A DNA stretch of 64,000 bases. Origin: Sphingoaurantiacus capsulatus. Its GTDB lineage: Bacteria > Pseudomonadota > Alphaproteobacteria > Sphingomonadales > Sphingomonadaceae. Positions 17,145 through 25,889 of this stretch are shown piece after piece. The DNA is taken from NCBI RefSeq assembly GCF_042648405.1, contig NZ_JBHRXV010000013.1, positions 1 through 64,000 on the forward strand. The letters run 5' to 3'. The notes below the pieces were generated by a model, which saw only the letters and a program-made list of their open reading frames with translations, did no database searches and was not told the DNA's origin. Position numbers and translations under genes: made by a program. Numbering within the stretch: position 1 is the stretch's first letter; each line of letters opens with the position of its first letter.

Positions 17145-18967
17145 GCGGTCACCGGATGCCAGCAAGCGACATCGTGCATCGCGCCGATCGGAGACAGCGC
17201 CGGATCGACCGCGCAGGCGTCGCTGGCGCGCGGACAGCGTGGCGCGAAGGCGCAGCCGGGGGCGGCACCGCCGGCAATCGGCGGCCGGCCGGGGATGGTC
17301 GGCAGCGGCGCGGCGACATCGGTATCGAGGTCGATTGCCGAGGCGAGCAGCGCATGGGCATAGGGATGCGCCGGGCCGTCCCGCAGCGTCTCGACCCGCA
17401 TGTCCTCGACCACCCGGCCGGCATACATGACGAGGATGCGGTCGCAGCTTTGCGCCACCACCGCGAGGTCGTGCGAGATCAGCAGCAGCGCCGCGCCGGT
17501 GCGGTCGCAGACCGTGTCGAGCAGCGCCAGCACCTGCTTCTGGATCGTGGCGTCGAGGGCCGTCGTCGGCTCGTCGGCGATGATCAGCTTCGGTTCGAGC
17601 ATCAGCCCCATGCCGATCATCGATCGCTGCAGCATGCCGCCCGACATCTGGTGCGGATAGGCGCGTGATTTCACTTCGGGCTCGGCGATGCCGACGGCGC
17701 GCAGGCGATCGACGGCGCGCGTGTGCGCCTGGTCGCGGGTCAGCCCGCCATGTTCGACGGCGACCTCGGCAAGCTGGCCGCCGATGCGCTTCACCGGGTT
17801 GAACGAGCCGAGCGGGTCCTGGAACACCACCGCGAGCGAGCGGCCGAGCAGATGGCGCGTTGCGTCGTCGGCCGGGCCGAGCAGCGAGCGGCCGCGAAAG
17901 CTCAGTTCCTCGGCGGTCGAGGTGCAGCGCCCCTGCAGCAGCCGCGCGATGGCGAGCGCGGTGAGCGTCTTGCCCGACCCGGATTCGCCGACGATGCCGA
18001 CGCGCTCGTCGGGGTCGATGCGCAGCGACACCTCGCGCACCACCGCCGCCGGGCCGTGGGCGGTGGGCACCTCGACGGTCAGCTTCTTCACGCCGAGCAG
18101 CACATCGCTCGAGACGGTGGAGCGGCGATCATCGTGGGCCTCGGCGGCGGCGGGCTGCACCTGACGGATGCCAAGCCATACCGCCAGCGCCTCGCCGATC
18201 AGGCTGAAGATCAGCCCGGCGAGCACGATGGCGGCGGCGGGCGCCAGCGACGACGCCGGGCTGACATAGATGCGCGTCAGCCCCTGGTTGAGCAGCATGC
18301 CCCAGTCGTAACGCGGCGCCTCAACGCCCAAGCCGAGAAATGAGAGCCCCGACAGTACCAGCAGCGCGCCGCTGACCGCGATCATCGTGGTGACCAGCAG
18401 CGGCGCGGCGATGTTGGGAATGACGTGACGGACGAGGATGCGGAACGGCCCGACACCGAGCAGCCGCGCGGCGGCGATATAGTCGGCCTGCGCGATGCCG
18501 GCGCCGAGCGTCTGCGCCAGCCGCGCGAAGCTCGGCAGGATGGCGAGCGCGATGGCGAAGATCGCACTCGACGCCCCCGCCCCGACGATCGCCGCGACGA
18601 ACAGCGCGAGCAGCAGCGCCGGGAAGGCGAGCAGCAGGTTGATCGCCTCGGCCAGCAGCCGCCCGATCCAACCGCGCGCGGTCGCCGCGGCGGCGCCGAG
18701 CAGCAGCCCGGCGCTGGCGCCGATCACCACCGCGATCAGGCTGATGCCGAGCGAGAGCCGGCTGGCGACCAGCACGCGCGCCACGACATCGCGGCCGAGT
18801 TCGTCGGTGCCCAGCGGATGCGCCCAGCCCGGCGGCGTCAGCGAGGCGTCGGGGTCGATGCGTGTCGCGGACGCCTCGAGCACCAGTCCGGCGACGACCA
18901 TCACCAGCAAGACGCCGAAGCAGGCGAGCAACGTGAGCGCGGCGCGGCGGCGGGCGGGGTCGATCAT
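17141..18967 (-). CDS. Fused peptide ABC permease-ATPase (DppC-DppD fusion)
   Basis: 608 residues with two domains in one frame. Residues 1-270 are a DppC-like permease: an N-terminal TM, the conserved HPLGTDELGRDVVARVL, five further TM segments and an EAA-type loop (AARLLGVGPFRILVRHVIPN). A short linker at about 270-290 leads to a full DppD-like ATPase with Walker A GESGSGKT, signature MSGGMLQR, Walker B IIADEPTTALD, and the cysteine-rich GCAFAPRCP tail typical of oligopeptide ATPases. Such permease-ATPase fusions occur but are uncommon; they fix the stoichiometry of the inner-membrane complex. Overlaps the next ATPase; separated from the DppB-like gene by one base. Confidence 0.93.
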   Translation of the reverse strand: MIDPARRRAALTLLACFGVLLVMVVAGLVLEASATRIDPDASLTPPGWAHPLGTDELGRDVVARVLVASRLSLGISLIAVVIGASAGLLLGAAAATARGWIGRLLAEAINLLLAFPALLLALFVAAIVGAGASSAIFAIALAILPSFARLAQTLGAGIAQADYIAAARLLGVGPFRILVRHVIPNIAAPLLVTTMIAVSGALLVLSGLSFLGLGVEAPRYDWGMLLNQGLTRIYVSPASSLAPAAAIVLAGLIFSLIGEALAVWLGIRQVQPAAAEAHDDRRSTVSSDVLLGVKKLTVEVPTAHGPAAVVREVSLRIDPDERVGIVGESGSGKTLTALAIARLLQGRCTSTAEELSFRGRSLLGPADDATRHLLGRSLAVVFQDPLGSFNPVKRIGGQLAEVAVEHGGLTRDQAHTRAVDRLRAVGIAEPEVKSRAYPHQMSGGMLQRSMIGMGLMLEPKLIIADEPTTALDATIQKQVLALLDTVCDRTGAALLLISHDLAVVAQSCDRILVMYAGRVVEDMRVETLRDGPAHPYAHALLASAIDLDTDVAAPLPTIPGRPPIAGGAAPGCAFAPRCPRASDACAVDPALSPIGAMHDVACWHPVTA

Positions 18968-18968
18968 C

Positions 18969-19925
18969 TCAATCCACCCGCAGCGACGAGCGCGGATCGA
19001 CGCTGACGATCAGCAGGTCGACCACCGCGTTGACGATCAGCACGATCGTGCCGAGCGTGAGCACCAGCCCCTGCGTCAGCGGCAAATCCTTCTGCGTGAT
19101 CGCCAGCACCACCGCCGAGCCGAGGCCGGGCCAGGCGAAGACATGCTCGACCAGCACCGTCCCGGCGATCAGGCTGCCGAGGATGAGCCCGCCAACGGTC
19201 AGCGTCGCGGTGAGCAGATTGGGCAGCGCGTGACGCAGGTAGATCGCCGGCCAGCGCAGCCGCTTGGCGCCCGCGGTGCGCATATATTCCTGCTGCAGCA
19301 CCTTCACGCCCTCGACGCGGACGATGCGCGCGAGCACGGCCGACGGCCCAAGCGACAGGGCGGCGAGCGGCAGGATGTAGGACTTCGGCCCCGTCAGCCC
19401 AGCGACCGGCAGCCACGGCAACGCAACCGCGAACAGCGCGGTCAGCGCCACCGCGGTCACGAACTCGGGCATCGCCGTAACGATCCCGCTCGCCGCGTCG
19501 AAGCCGGCGTCGGCGCGCGGGCGGCGGCCATGGCTGGTGACCACCGCCATCGCGAGGCCAATGCCGGCGCCGAGCGGCAGCACGATCGCCAGCGCCAGCC
19601 CGGCGAGCGACAGGGTCGCCGGCAGCCGCTGCGCGATGATCTGCGCAACGGGCAGTTGCGAGGTGAAGGAGGTGCCAAGCTCGCCGGTGGCGAGGCCTTT
19701 GAGATAGGCGCCATATTGTTCATGCAGCGGCCGATCGAGCCCGAGCGCCGTCCGCCGCGCCTCGACCAGTTCGAGCGGCGCGGTCAGCCCGAGCGAGGCG
19801 CGCACCGGATCGCCGGGGATCAGATGCACCATCAGGAAAGACAGCGTCACCAGCAGCCAAAGCGCGACCAGCAGCCGCGTCATCCGCCGAGAGATCGCAC
19901 CGGCGCGGGCGGCGAAGGCGCTCAT
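18969..19925 (-). CDS. Peptide ABC transporter permease (DppB-like)
   Basis: 318 residues with six predicted TM helices. Family marks are the N-terminal TLSFLMVHLIPGDPVR, GLDRPLHEQYGAYLKGLATG, and the ATPase-contact loop EYMRTAGAKRLRWPAIYLRH. The ATG at 19925 overlaps the binding-protein stop by four bases. It pairs with the permease half of the downstream fused protein to form the translocation pore. Confidence 0.92.
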   Translation of the reverse strand: MSAFAARAGAISRRMTRLLVALWLLVTLSFLMVHLIPGDPVRASLGLTAPLELVEARRTALGLDRPLHEQYGAYLKGLATGELGTSFTSQLPVAQIIAQRLPATLSLAGLALAIVLPLGAGIGLAMAVVTSHGRRPRADAGFDAASGIVTAMPEFVTAVALTALFAVALPWLPVAGLTGPKSYILPLAALSLGPSAVLARIVRVEGVKVLQQEYMRTAGAKRLRWPAIYLRHALPNLLTATLTVGGLILGSLIAGTVLVEHVFAWPGLGSAVVLAITQKDLPLTQGLVLTLGTIVLIVNAVVDLLIVSVDPRSSLRVD

Positions 19926-21475
19926 TCCGCAATCATCCGGATCGAGGTCGGGATGATCATCAGCCCGGCCTTCGCAAAGGTGGCGCGGCGGGTCATCAGC
20001 GCATTGTCGGTGTCGGCGATCGGCACCACCGCGGCGGTGTCGAGATATTGCCGCTCCGCCCGGTCCCACGTCGGGCAGGAGGCGTCGCCGACCCTGGTGT
20101 TGGCTTCGGCGGCCAGCCGGTCGGCTTCGGGGATATTCGTGTGCGGAAAGTTGAGGCCGTTGGGCGGCGTCGGGCCGGAGACGAAGCCGAGGAAGCGGCT
20201 GGGCAGCGACACGACGATCGGCACCCACGAGATGTCATAGTCGCCGGTGCCGAACAGCACCTGGCCGACCTCCGCGCCGCCGACGCTGCGCGAGCCGACC
20301 TTAATGCCGAGCGCCTGCCAGCGGCTGATCGCATATTCGGCGGCATAGGCCGACGAGGTCGGGTCGTTGAGATCGCGGTCCCACACCAGCTTCAGCGACA
20401 AAGGCTGGCCGTTCTTGCGACGGATGCCATCGCGCCCGCGCAGCCAGCCCGCCTTGGCGAGCAGTGCGTTCGCCGCCGCCTCGTCGCGCGGCGGAAACTG
20501 GCCGACGATGTCGGCAGGACAAGCCACCGGCTCGGAGCCCGATAGCCGGCGCGGCTTCAGCCCCATGCCGCCGGTCGCGACCTTCGCCAGTTGCGGCACA
20601 TCGATGGCGAGCGACAGCGCCTTGCGCACATTCAGGTCGGCGGTGGCGTGGCCGGGCTTCTGGTTGAACCACATGTGGAAGGCGGGCGCGCGGCTGCCGA
20701 TCGCGCGGAAGCCCGCCGTCTCGAGCCGCCGCCGGTCGGGGCCGAGAATCGGGGCGGCGGTCAGGTCGCCGGCGAGCAGCAAATTCGCCGCCGTCGTCTG
20801 GTTGGGGATGATGCGCACCACCAGCCGTTTCGGTACGCCCGGCGTCTCCGAGGTGGTGCCGTCGGCGCCCCAGCGATAGCCGCTGCGCCGGGTGAAGACG
20901 TAATGGCTGTTGGCGACGGCTTCAGTCAGCGCGAACAGCCCGGTGCCTTCGGTGCCGTGAACCAGTCGGCTGCGATCCTTCAGCCCGCGCGGGCAAACGA
21001 TCGTGAGCCCGCCGGTCATGTGAACGAGGAAGCTGTAGGGCGCCGCGGTGGTCAGCTTTAGCGTGCGCGCGGCCCGGTCGACCTCGATCTTGGTGCCGAT
21101 CGGGATGCCGCCGCCGCCGAGCAGCGGCGACTGGTTCTTAGGGTCAGCAACATAGCGATAATTGGCGGCGACATCGTCGATGGTGAGCGCCTCGCCGCTG
21201 GCGCAGGTGAGGCCGTCGCGCAATTTGTAGGTCACGCTGGTCGGTGTCTGCGTCCAGCTTTCGGCGAGGCCCGGCACGAGGCGGCCATCTTCGGTCTTCG
21301 CGACCAGCCCTTCATAGGCGAGGCCGGCGAGGAAGGCGGGCGCGAAGGTCGCGGCGTGCTGCGGGTCGAGGTTGCCGGCGTCGGCGGTGAGCGAGATGCT
21401 GAACGTGTCCGCATCGCCGCCGCCCTCGGGCGCCGAGCAGCCGGCGAGCACCAGCGCCAGAACCACCGCCCGCAT
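19922..21475 (-). CDS. Peptide/nickel-type ABC substrate-binding lipoprotein
   Basis: 517 residues, solute-binding family 5 (PF00496). A lipobox LVLAGC with Cys13 gives a periplasmic lipoprotein anchored in the membrane. Family marks are AGNLDPQHAATFAPAFLAGLAYEG split over the N-terminal lobe, VPGLAESW, and a C-terminal lobe with VRKALSLAID. These proteins bind peptides, but also opines, glycosides or other amides. The genes around it (M20, penicillin acylase, CoA ligase) suggest an acylated amide rather than plain peptides; this is inference. Seven bases from the M20 gene stop. Confidence 0.9.
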   Translation of the reverse strand: MRAVVLALVLAGCSAPEGGGDADTFSISLTADAGNLDPQHAATFAPAFLAGLAYEGLVAKTEDGRLVPGLAESWTQTPTSVTYKLRDGLTCASGEALTIDDVAANYRYVADPKNQSPLLGGGGIPIGTKIEVDRAARTLKLTTAAPYSFLVHMTGGLTIVCPRGLKDRSRLVHGTEGTGLFALTEAVANSHYVFTRRSGYRWGADGTTSETPGVPKRLVVRIIPNQTTAANLLLAGDLTAAPILGPDRRRLETAGFRAIGSRAPAFHMWFNQKPGHATADLNVRKALSLAIDVPQLAKVATGGMGLKPRRLSGSEPVACPADIVGQFPPRDEAAANALLAKAGWLRGRDGIRRKNGQPLSLKLVWDRDLNDPTSSAYAAEYAISRWQALGIKVGSRSVGGAEVGQVLFGTGDYDISWVPIVVSLPSRFLGFVSGPTPPNGLNFPHTNIPEADRLAAEANTRVGDASCPTWDRAERQYLDTAAVVPIADTDNALMTRRATFAKAGLMIIPTSIRMIAE

Positions 21476-21482
21476 GTCTCGC

Positions 21483-22658
21483 TCAGGCCAGCCGGTCGAG
21501 GACGAAGCGGAGGTAGGCGGCGGTGGCGCTCACCATCTCGTCGACCTCGACCCATTCGTCGAGGCTGTGCGCCTGATCGAGCGAGCCCGGCCCGAAAATC
21601 ACCACCGGCGCGCCGAAATAGGCCGCGTCGGAGCTGGCCGGAAAGCCGGTGGCGGTGACGTCGGCGACGCCCGCGGCAGCAGCGGCCTGCTGGAAGGCCG
21701 CGACGATATTGCCATCGCCATTCTCGTAGGGGTCGACCGCCCACCAGGCGTCGGAAAGCTGCCAGTCGCGGTCGCCGCCGACCGCCTCCAGCTCGCCGAG
21801 CACGAGGTCGCGCGCCGAGGCCGGCGTCTCATCGGGCAGCAGCCGGCGGCTGATCTCCGCTTCGCAGCTCGACGGCACGATGTTGGGCTTCAACCCGCCA
21901 CGAATGACGCCGACGTTGAGCACGCCCGGCCCGAGCAGCGGATGCGCGCGGCAGGTCAGATGATGCGCGTGGCGGCCGAAGGCGGGCAGCAGCTCCGCGG
22001 CGCGCAGGATGGCGTTGCGGCCGGCGTTGGGCACGCTGCCGTGCGTCGCCTGCCCCTCGACCGACAGCGTGTAGGCGGCGAGGCCCTTGGCGGCGACGCA
22101 GACCTTCATCTCGGTCGGCTCGCCGATGACGACGAGTTGCGTCGGCGGCAGGTGCGGCTTGGCGGCTTTGGCGCCCTCCTGCCGATATTCCTCGTCGGCG
22201 ACGCCCGCGACGATCAGTTCGCCGTTCAGTTCGATGCCTTCGGCGGCGAGGATTTCGGCAACCTCGATATAGCAGGCGATCGCCGCCTTCATGTCGCAGG
22301 CGCCGCGGCCGTAGATGCGGCCGCCCTCTTCGCGCGACGCGAACGGCGCATCGTAGCCGTCGACCTCGACGGTATCGAGGTGGCCGGCGAACACGATCGC
22401 GGGGCGCCCGTCGATATTGGCGCCGCGATCGGCGGCGCGGCGGCAGAGCGCGTTGGCGCGGCCCGGCACGAACTCGTCAACTTCGGTCGCCCAGCCGAGC
22501 TTCGCCAGCCGGTCGGCGACATATCCCGCCGCCCGCACCTCGCCGAACTCGGGCCCGACATCGCCGTCGCGGCCGAACGGGTTGACGCTCGGAATGGCGA
22601 TCAGTTCGAGCAGGGTGCGCGACAGGCGCGCGCGGTCGATGCGGGCGGAAATGTCCAT
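21483..22658 (-). CDS. M20-family metallo-amidohydrolase (ArgE/DapE-like)
   Basis: 391 residues. The dinuclear zinc site is readable: H and D of FAGHLDTV, D of GRGACDMKAA, the E-E of GVADEEYRQEG, E of GEPTEM, and the final H of SLDQAHSLDEW. The GHLDT and DEE patterns place it with ArgE/DapE deacylases that cleave N-acyl amino acids. The ATG at 22658 overlaps the SDR stop by one base (TGATG). In the operon it could release an amino acid from an imported N-acyl conjugate, giving a carboxylate for the CoA ligase. Confidence 0.9.
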   Translation of the reverse strand: MDISARIDRARLSRTLLELIAIPSVNPFGRDGDVGPEFGEVRAAGYVADRLAKLGWATEVDEFVPGRANALCRRAADRGANIDGRPAIVFAGHLDTVEVDGYDAPFASREEGGRIYGRGACDMKAAIACYIEVAEILAAEGIELNGELIVAGVADEEYRQEGAKAAKPHLPPTQLVVIGEPTEMKVCVAAKGLAAYTLSVEGQATHGSVPNAGRNAILRAAELLPAFGRHAHHLTCRAHPLLGPGVLNVGVIRGGLKPNIVPSSCEAEISRRLLPDETPASARDLVLGELEAVGGDRDWQLSDAWWAVDPYENGDGNIVAAFQQAAAAAGVADVTATGFPASSDAAYFGAPVVIFGPGSLDQAHSLDEWVEVDEMVSATAAYLRFVLDRLA

Positions 22659-23404
22659 CAGCCGGCCATTGTGAGCCCGCCGCTCACGCTCAGGATCTGG
22701 CCGGTGACATGGCCGGGCTCGCCCGCGAAATAGGCGACGGCGGCGGCGATGTCTTCGGGGGTCGCGAGCTTGCGCAACGGCGTCGACTTGACGATCGCGT
22801 CCATCAGCCGGTCGACCGACTCTTCTTCGCGCATGCCCGTCAGCAGTGGCGTGTCGGTCGGCCCCGGGCAGACGCAGTTGATGAGCACGCGCTCCCGCGC
22901 CGCCTCGCGCGCCATCGCCTTGGTGAAGGCGATGGTGCCGCCCTTGCACGCCGAATAGACCGCCTCGCCCGAGGAGCCGACGCGGCCGGCGTCGCTCGCG
23001 ATGTTGATGATGCGCCCGCCGCGCCCCTTCATCATCGGCAGCACGATGTGGATGGTGTTGAACACGCCGATCAGGTTGATGCGAACGAGCGTATCCCAGA
23101 GCGGCGGCTCGTTGGCGAGGAAGGGTTGCACCCGGTCCCAGCCGGCGTTGTTGACGAGGATGTCGATCGGCCCGACCTCGTCGTTGAAACGCGTGAGCGC
23201 CGCCGACACCGCCGCATAATCGCCGACATCGGCCTGCGCGCTGGCGACGATCGGCTGGCCCGGTGCGGCTGGATCGCGATCGAGGATGGCGACGCGCGCA
23301 CCGTCGGCGGCGAGCCGCGCGACGATCGCCGCGCCGATGCCCTTCACGCCGCCGGTGACCACCGCGACCTTGCCGGCCAGCGGCCCTGCGGTTGATGCTG
23401 CCAT
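22658..23404 (-). CDS. SDR-family 3-hydroxyacyl-CoA or cyclic alcohol dehydrogenase
   Basis: 248 residues. Cofactor loop TGGVKGIG, NNAG, and active-site Y-S-A-C-K in EAVYSACKGG; C-terminus with LSVSGGLTMAG. It resembles BadH-type 2-hydroxycyclohexanecarboxyl-CoA dehydrogenases, but related SDRs oxidise many hydroxyacyl-CoAs. Start at 23404 has a GGGGAGGA ribosome site. It sits between the CoA ligase (20 bases upstream) and the M20 gene (1-base overlap). Confidence 0.88.
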   Translation of the reverse strand: MAASTAGPLAGKVAVVTGGVKGIGAAIVARLAADGARVAILDRDPAAPGQPIVASAQADVGDYAAVSAALTRFNDEVGPIDILVNNAGWDRVQPFLANEPPLWDTLVRINLIGVFNTIHIVLPMMKGRGGRIINIASDAGRVGSSGEAVYSACKGGTIAFTKAMAREAARERVLINCVCPGPTDTPLLTGMREEESVDRLMDAIVKSTPLRKLATPEDIAAAVAYFAGEPGHVTGQILSVSGGLTMAG

Positions 23405-23424
23405 ATCGTCCTCCCCGTGTGCTG

Positions 23425-25005
23425 TCAGGCGCGGCGTCCGCCGGCCTCGAAATCGATGCTGTCGCTGGTCACGCCGAGCGCCTTGAGCTGGTACTTCGCC
23501 GGCTTCTCGGTCTCGGTGCGCGGGATGGCGTCGGTGATCCGGACGTAGCGCGGCACCATATGCTTCGCGAGCCGCGCCGCCGCCCAGTCGACGACGTCCT
23601 GCGCGGTCACGGCGGCGCCGGTGCGCGGCACGACGGTGACCATCACATCCTCCTCGGTCATCTCGCTGGGCACGCCGTAGGCGACCGCCTCGACGAGATC
23701 GGGATGGTTGAGCAATGTCTGTTCGAGATCGAAGGCGGAGATGTTTTCGCCGCGCCGCCGGATGATGTCCTTCAGCCGCCCGACGAAGTAGAAATAGCCC
23801 TCGCCGTCGCGCCGCATTAGGTCGCCGGTGTGGAACCACAGGTCGCGGAAGGCTTCGGCGGTCGCTTCCGGGTTGCCGTAATAGTCGCTGAGGATGACGT
23901 GCGGCTCGTCGGCGCGGATCACCAGCTCGCCGACCTCGTCGGTCGGCACTTCGATGCCGCGCGTGTCGTGGAGGCGCAGGTCGAACGGCGCCACCGCCCG
24001 GCCGCAGCTTCCCACGCGGCGCGGTTCGCCGGGGCGGTTGTAGAGCGGAATGCCGGCGTCGCTGAGCCCGTAGACCTCGACCAGCTCGACGCCGAAGCGC
24101 GCCTCGAACGCGTCGGCCCACAGCGGCGCCGGGACGCCCCAGCCGAGCCGCACCTGATGCTCGCGATCACGCGGCGACGGCGGCTGCTTGTAGAGCATGG
24201 TCAAGGTCGCGCCCATGTAATCGAACAGCGTCGCGCCGTGGCGGCGGCAATCGTCCCAGAAACGCGTGACCGAGAAGCGCGACGCGAGCGCGGCGGTGCC
24301 GCCCGCCGCCAGTGCTGCGGCGACCGTAAAGATCGCGCCGTCGGCGTGGAACAGCGGGAACGGCGCGTAGAGCACGTCGTCGGGGCCGACGCCCAGTTGC
24401 GACCCGAAGATCTGCGCCTGCCGGATGGTGTAGCGGTGCGGGATGCGGCAGGCCTTGCTCGGCCCGGTGCTGCCGGACGTGAACAGCAGCAGCGCCGCTT
24501 CGCCCGGATCGGTGGCGATCGGCGGGCCGCCGGGCGCGGCATCGAGCAGTTCCTCGAAGCGCAGCACCGACAGCCCGCCGAGGCCCTGCGCGGCGGAGGG
24601 GTCGCCGCGCAGGAACACCTGTTTCAGGTGCGGAAGCTGATCGCGGATTTCGGCGACGAGCGGCGCGAGGCTGGCGTCTAAGATGAGCCGCTTCGCGCTG
24701 GTCAGGTTGAGCGCATGCGCCAGCGCACCGCCGCGAAAGCCGGTGTTGATCGGCACCTCGAGCGCGCCCAGCCGGGTCAGCGCCATCCAGGCGGCGACAT
24801 AGTCGCAGCTCGTTTCCAGCAGCACCGCCACCGGCTCGCCACGCGTGACGCCTAGCGTGCCCAGCCCGCCGGCGATGCGCGCCGCGCGCTCGTCGAGTTC
24901 GCGGTAGCTGAGGGTGTCGCTTTCGAAGCACAGCGCGAGGCGATCGGGCGTGACTGCCGCGCGGGCGTGCAGCAGATGCGCGAGGTTCTGCGGTTCCGTC
25001 ATCAT
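23425..25005 (-). CDS. Acyl-CoA ligase of the ANL superfamily (CaiC-like)
   Basis: About 526 residues. AMP-forming ligase motifs: the P-loop LLLFTSGSTGPSKACRIPH, the YGLSDAG motif A5-like segment, HTGDLMRRD and the hinge GRLKDIIRRRGENIS, and the catalytic lysine near the end in TEKPAKYQLKAL. The overall pattern is closest to carnitine/crotonobetaine ligase CaiC and related carboxylate ligases. ATG at 25005 gives the classic ATGA overlap with the upstream crotonase; another in-frame ATG at 25017 is possible. It would activate the free acid to its CoA ester for the crotonases and dehydrogenases nearby. Confidence 0.9.
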   Translation of the reverse strand: MMTEPQNLAHLLHARAAVTPDRLALCFESDTLSYRELDERAARIAGGLGTLGVTRGEPVAVLLETSCDYVAAWMALTRLGALEVPINTGFRGGALAHALNLTSAKRLILDASLAPLVAEIRDQLPHLKQVFLRGDPSAAQGLGGLSVLRFEELLDAAPGGPPIATDPGEAALLLFTSGSTGPSKACRIPHRYTIRQAQIFGSQLGVGPDDVLYAPFPLFHADGAIFTVAAALAAGGTAALASRFSVTRFWDDCRRHGATLFDYMGATLTMLYKQPPSPRDREHQVRLGWGVPAPLWADAFEARFGVELVEVYGLSDAGIPLYNRPGEPRRVGSCGRAVAPFDLRLHDTRGIEVPTDEVGELVIRADEPHVILSDYYGNPEATAEAFRDLWFHTGDLMRRDGEGYFYFVGRLKDIIRRRGENISAFDLEQTLLNHPDLVEAVAYGVPSEMTEEDVMVTVVPRTGAAVTAQDVVDWAAARLAKHMVPRYVRITDAIPRTETEKPAKYQLKALGVTSDSIDFEAGGRRA

Positions 25006-25817
25006 GGTCGCGTCCACGCCGGCGGACGTTTGGCGAAGAAGGCGGCGACACCCTCGTCGGCCTCGGCCGAGGCGCGCGCCTCGATGCAGGCCGCAGCCTC
25101 GGCGTCGAGCGCCGCCTTCATCGCATCGGCGAACGGCACGTTGAGCAGCGCGCGCGTCGCGGCGGTGGCGCCCGGCGCGCCGCTCGACAGCTCGGCGGCG
25201 AGCGTGGTGGCACGCGGCAGCAGCGCTTCGTCGGCGACGATCTCATCGACCAGCCCCACGCTCGCGCACCAGTGGGCCTCGCGCGTCGCCCCCGACATCA
25301 GCAGGTGCCGCGCCCTTGACGGGCCGATGAGCAGCGGCAGGATCAGCGATGCGCCGTTGGTGGCGACGAGGCCGAGCCGCACTTCCGGCGTCGCGCAGGC
25401 GAAGCGGGGAGTGGCGAAGCGCATGTCGCAGGCAAGCACGAGTTCGAGCCCCGCGCCATATGCCGGGCCATTGAGCGCCGCAATGATCGGCTTCGACAGC
25501 CCGACCATCGCCGCCGTCACCCGCTGCAGCGCGCGGATGGTGACGGCGAAATCCTCATGGCTGCCGTCGCGCAGATTCTTGAGGTCATCGCCGGCCGAGA
25601 AAGTCGGCCCCGTGCCGGTCAGCACCAGCGCGCGCACCGCCGGGTCGCGGTCGGCGGCGGCCAGCGCCGATTCGAGCTGCGCCAGCAGATCATCGTCGAG
25701 CGCATTGTGGACGCGCGGGCGGTTGAGGCGAAGCGTGGCGACGGCGTTCGCGACCGACACGACGAGGCTGTCGCCCTCGCCGTTCGCAGCTGCTTCCGCC
25801 CTCACCCCAGACGCCAT
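25002..25817 (-). CDS. Enoyl-CoA hydratase/isomerase family protein
   Basis: 271 residues. Crotonase fold with FSAGDDLKNLRDG as oxyanion-hole segment, the first glutamate in AYGAGLELVLACD and the second in CATPEVRLGLV, so the hydratase acids are retained. The N-terminal 15 residues are an unconserved extension. First gene of the nine-gene operon that runs to 14518. Its start at 25817 is 40 bases from the operator B palindrome, which it shares with the divergent crotonase. Confidence 0.88.
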   Translation of the reverse strand: MASGVRAEAAANGEGDSLVVSVANAVATLRLNRPRVHNALDDDLLAQLESALAAADRDPAVRALVLTGTGPTFSAGDDLKNLRDGSHEDFAVTIRALQRVTAAMVGLSKPIIAALNGPAYGAGLELVLACDMRFATPRFACATPEVRLGLVATNGASLILPLLIGPSRARHLLMSGATREAHWCASVGLVDEIVADEALLPRATTLAAELSSGAPGATAATRALLNVPFADAMKAALDAEAAACIEARASAEADEGVAAFFAKRPPAWTRP

Positions 25818-25856
25818 TTTTCGCTCGCTCCACTCAATTCGATATGTAATAGGCTA

Positions 25857-25879
25857 TCGATCGATCGATCGATTGACAA
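25857..25879. promoter_or_regulatory. TetR-type operator B (TCGATCGA palindrome)
   Basis: TCGATCGATCGATCGA followed by TTGACAA. On the minus strand the 23 bases are identical to operator A. The minus-strand reading TTGTCA, 17 bases, TAGCCT could itself be a promoter of the nine-gene operon, so binding would block it. It also sits 10 bases upstream of the ATG of the divergent crotonase, overlapping its leader. Confidence 0.65.
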
Positions 25880-25889
25880 GGAGGATTTG

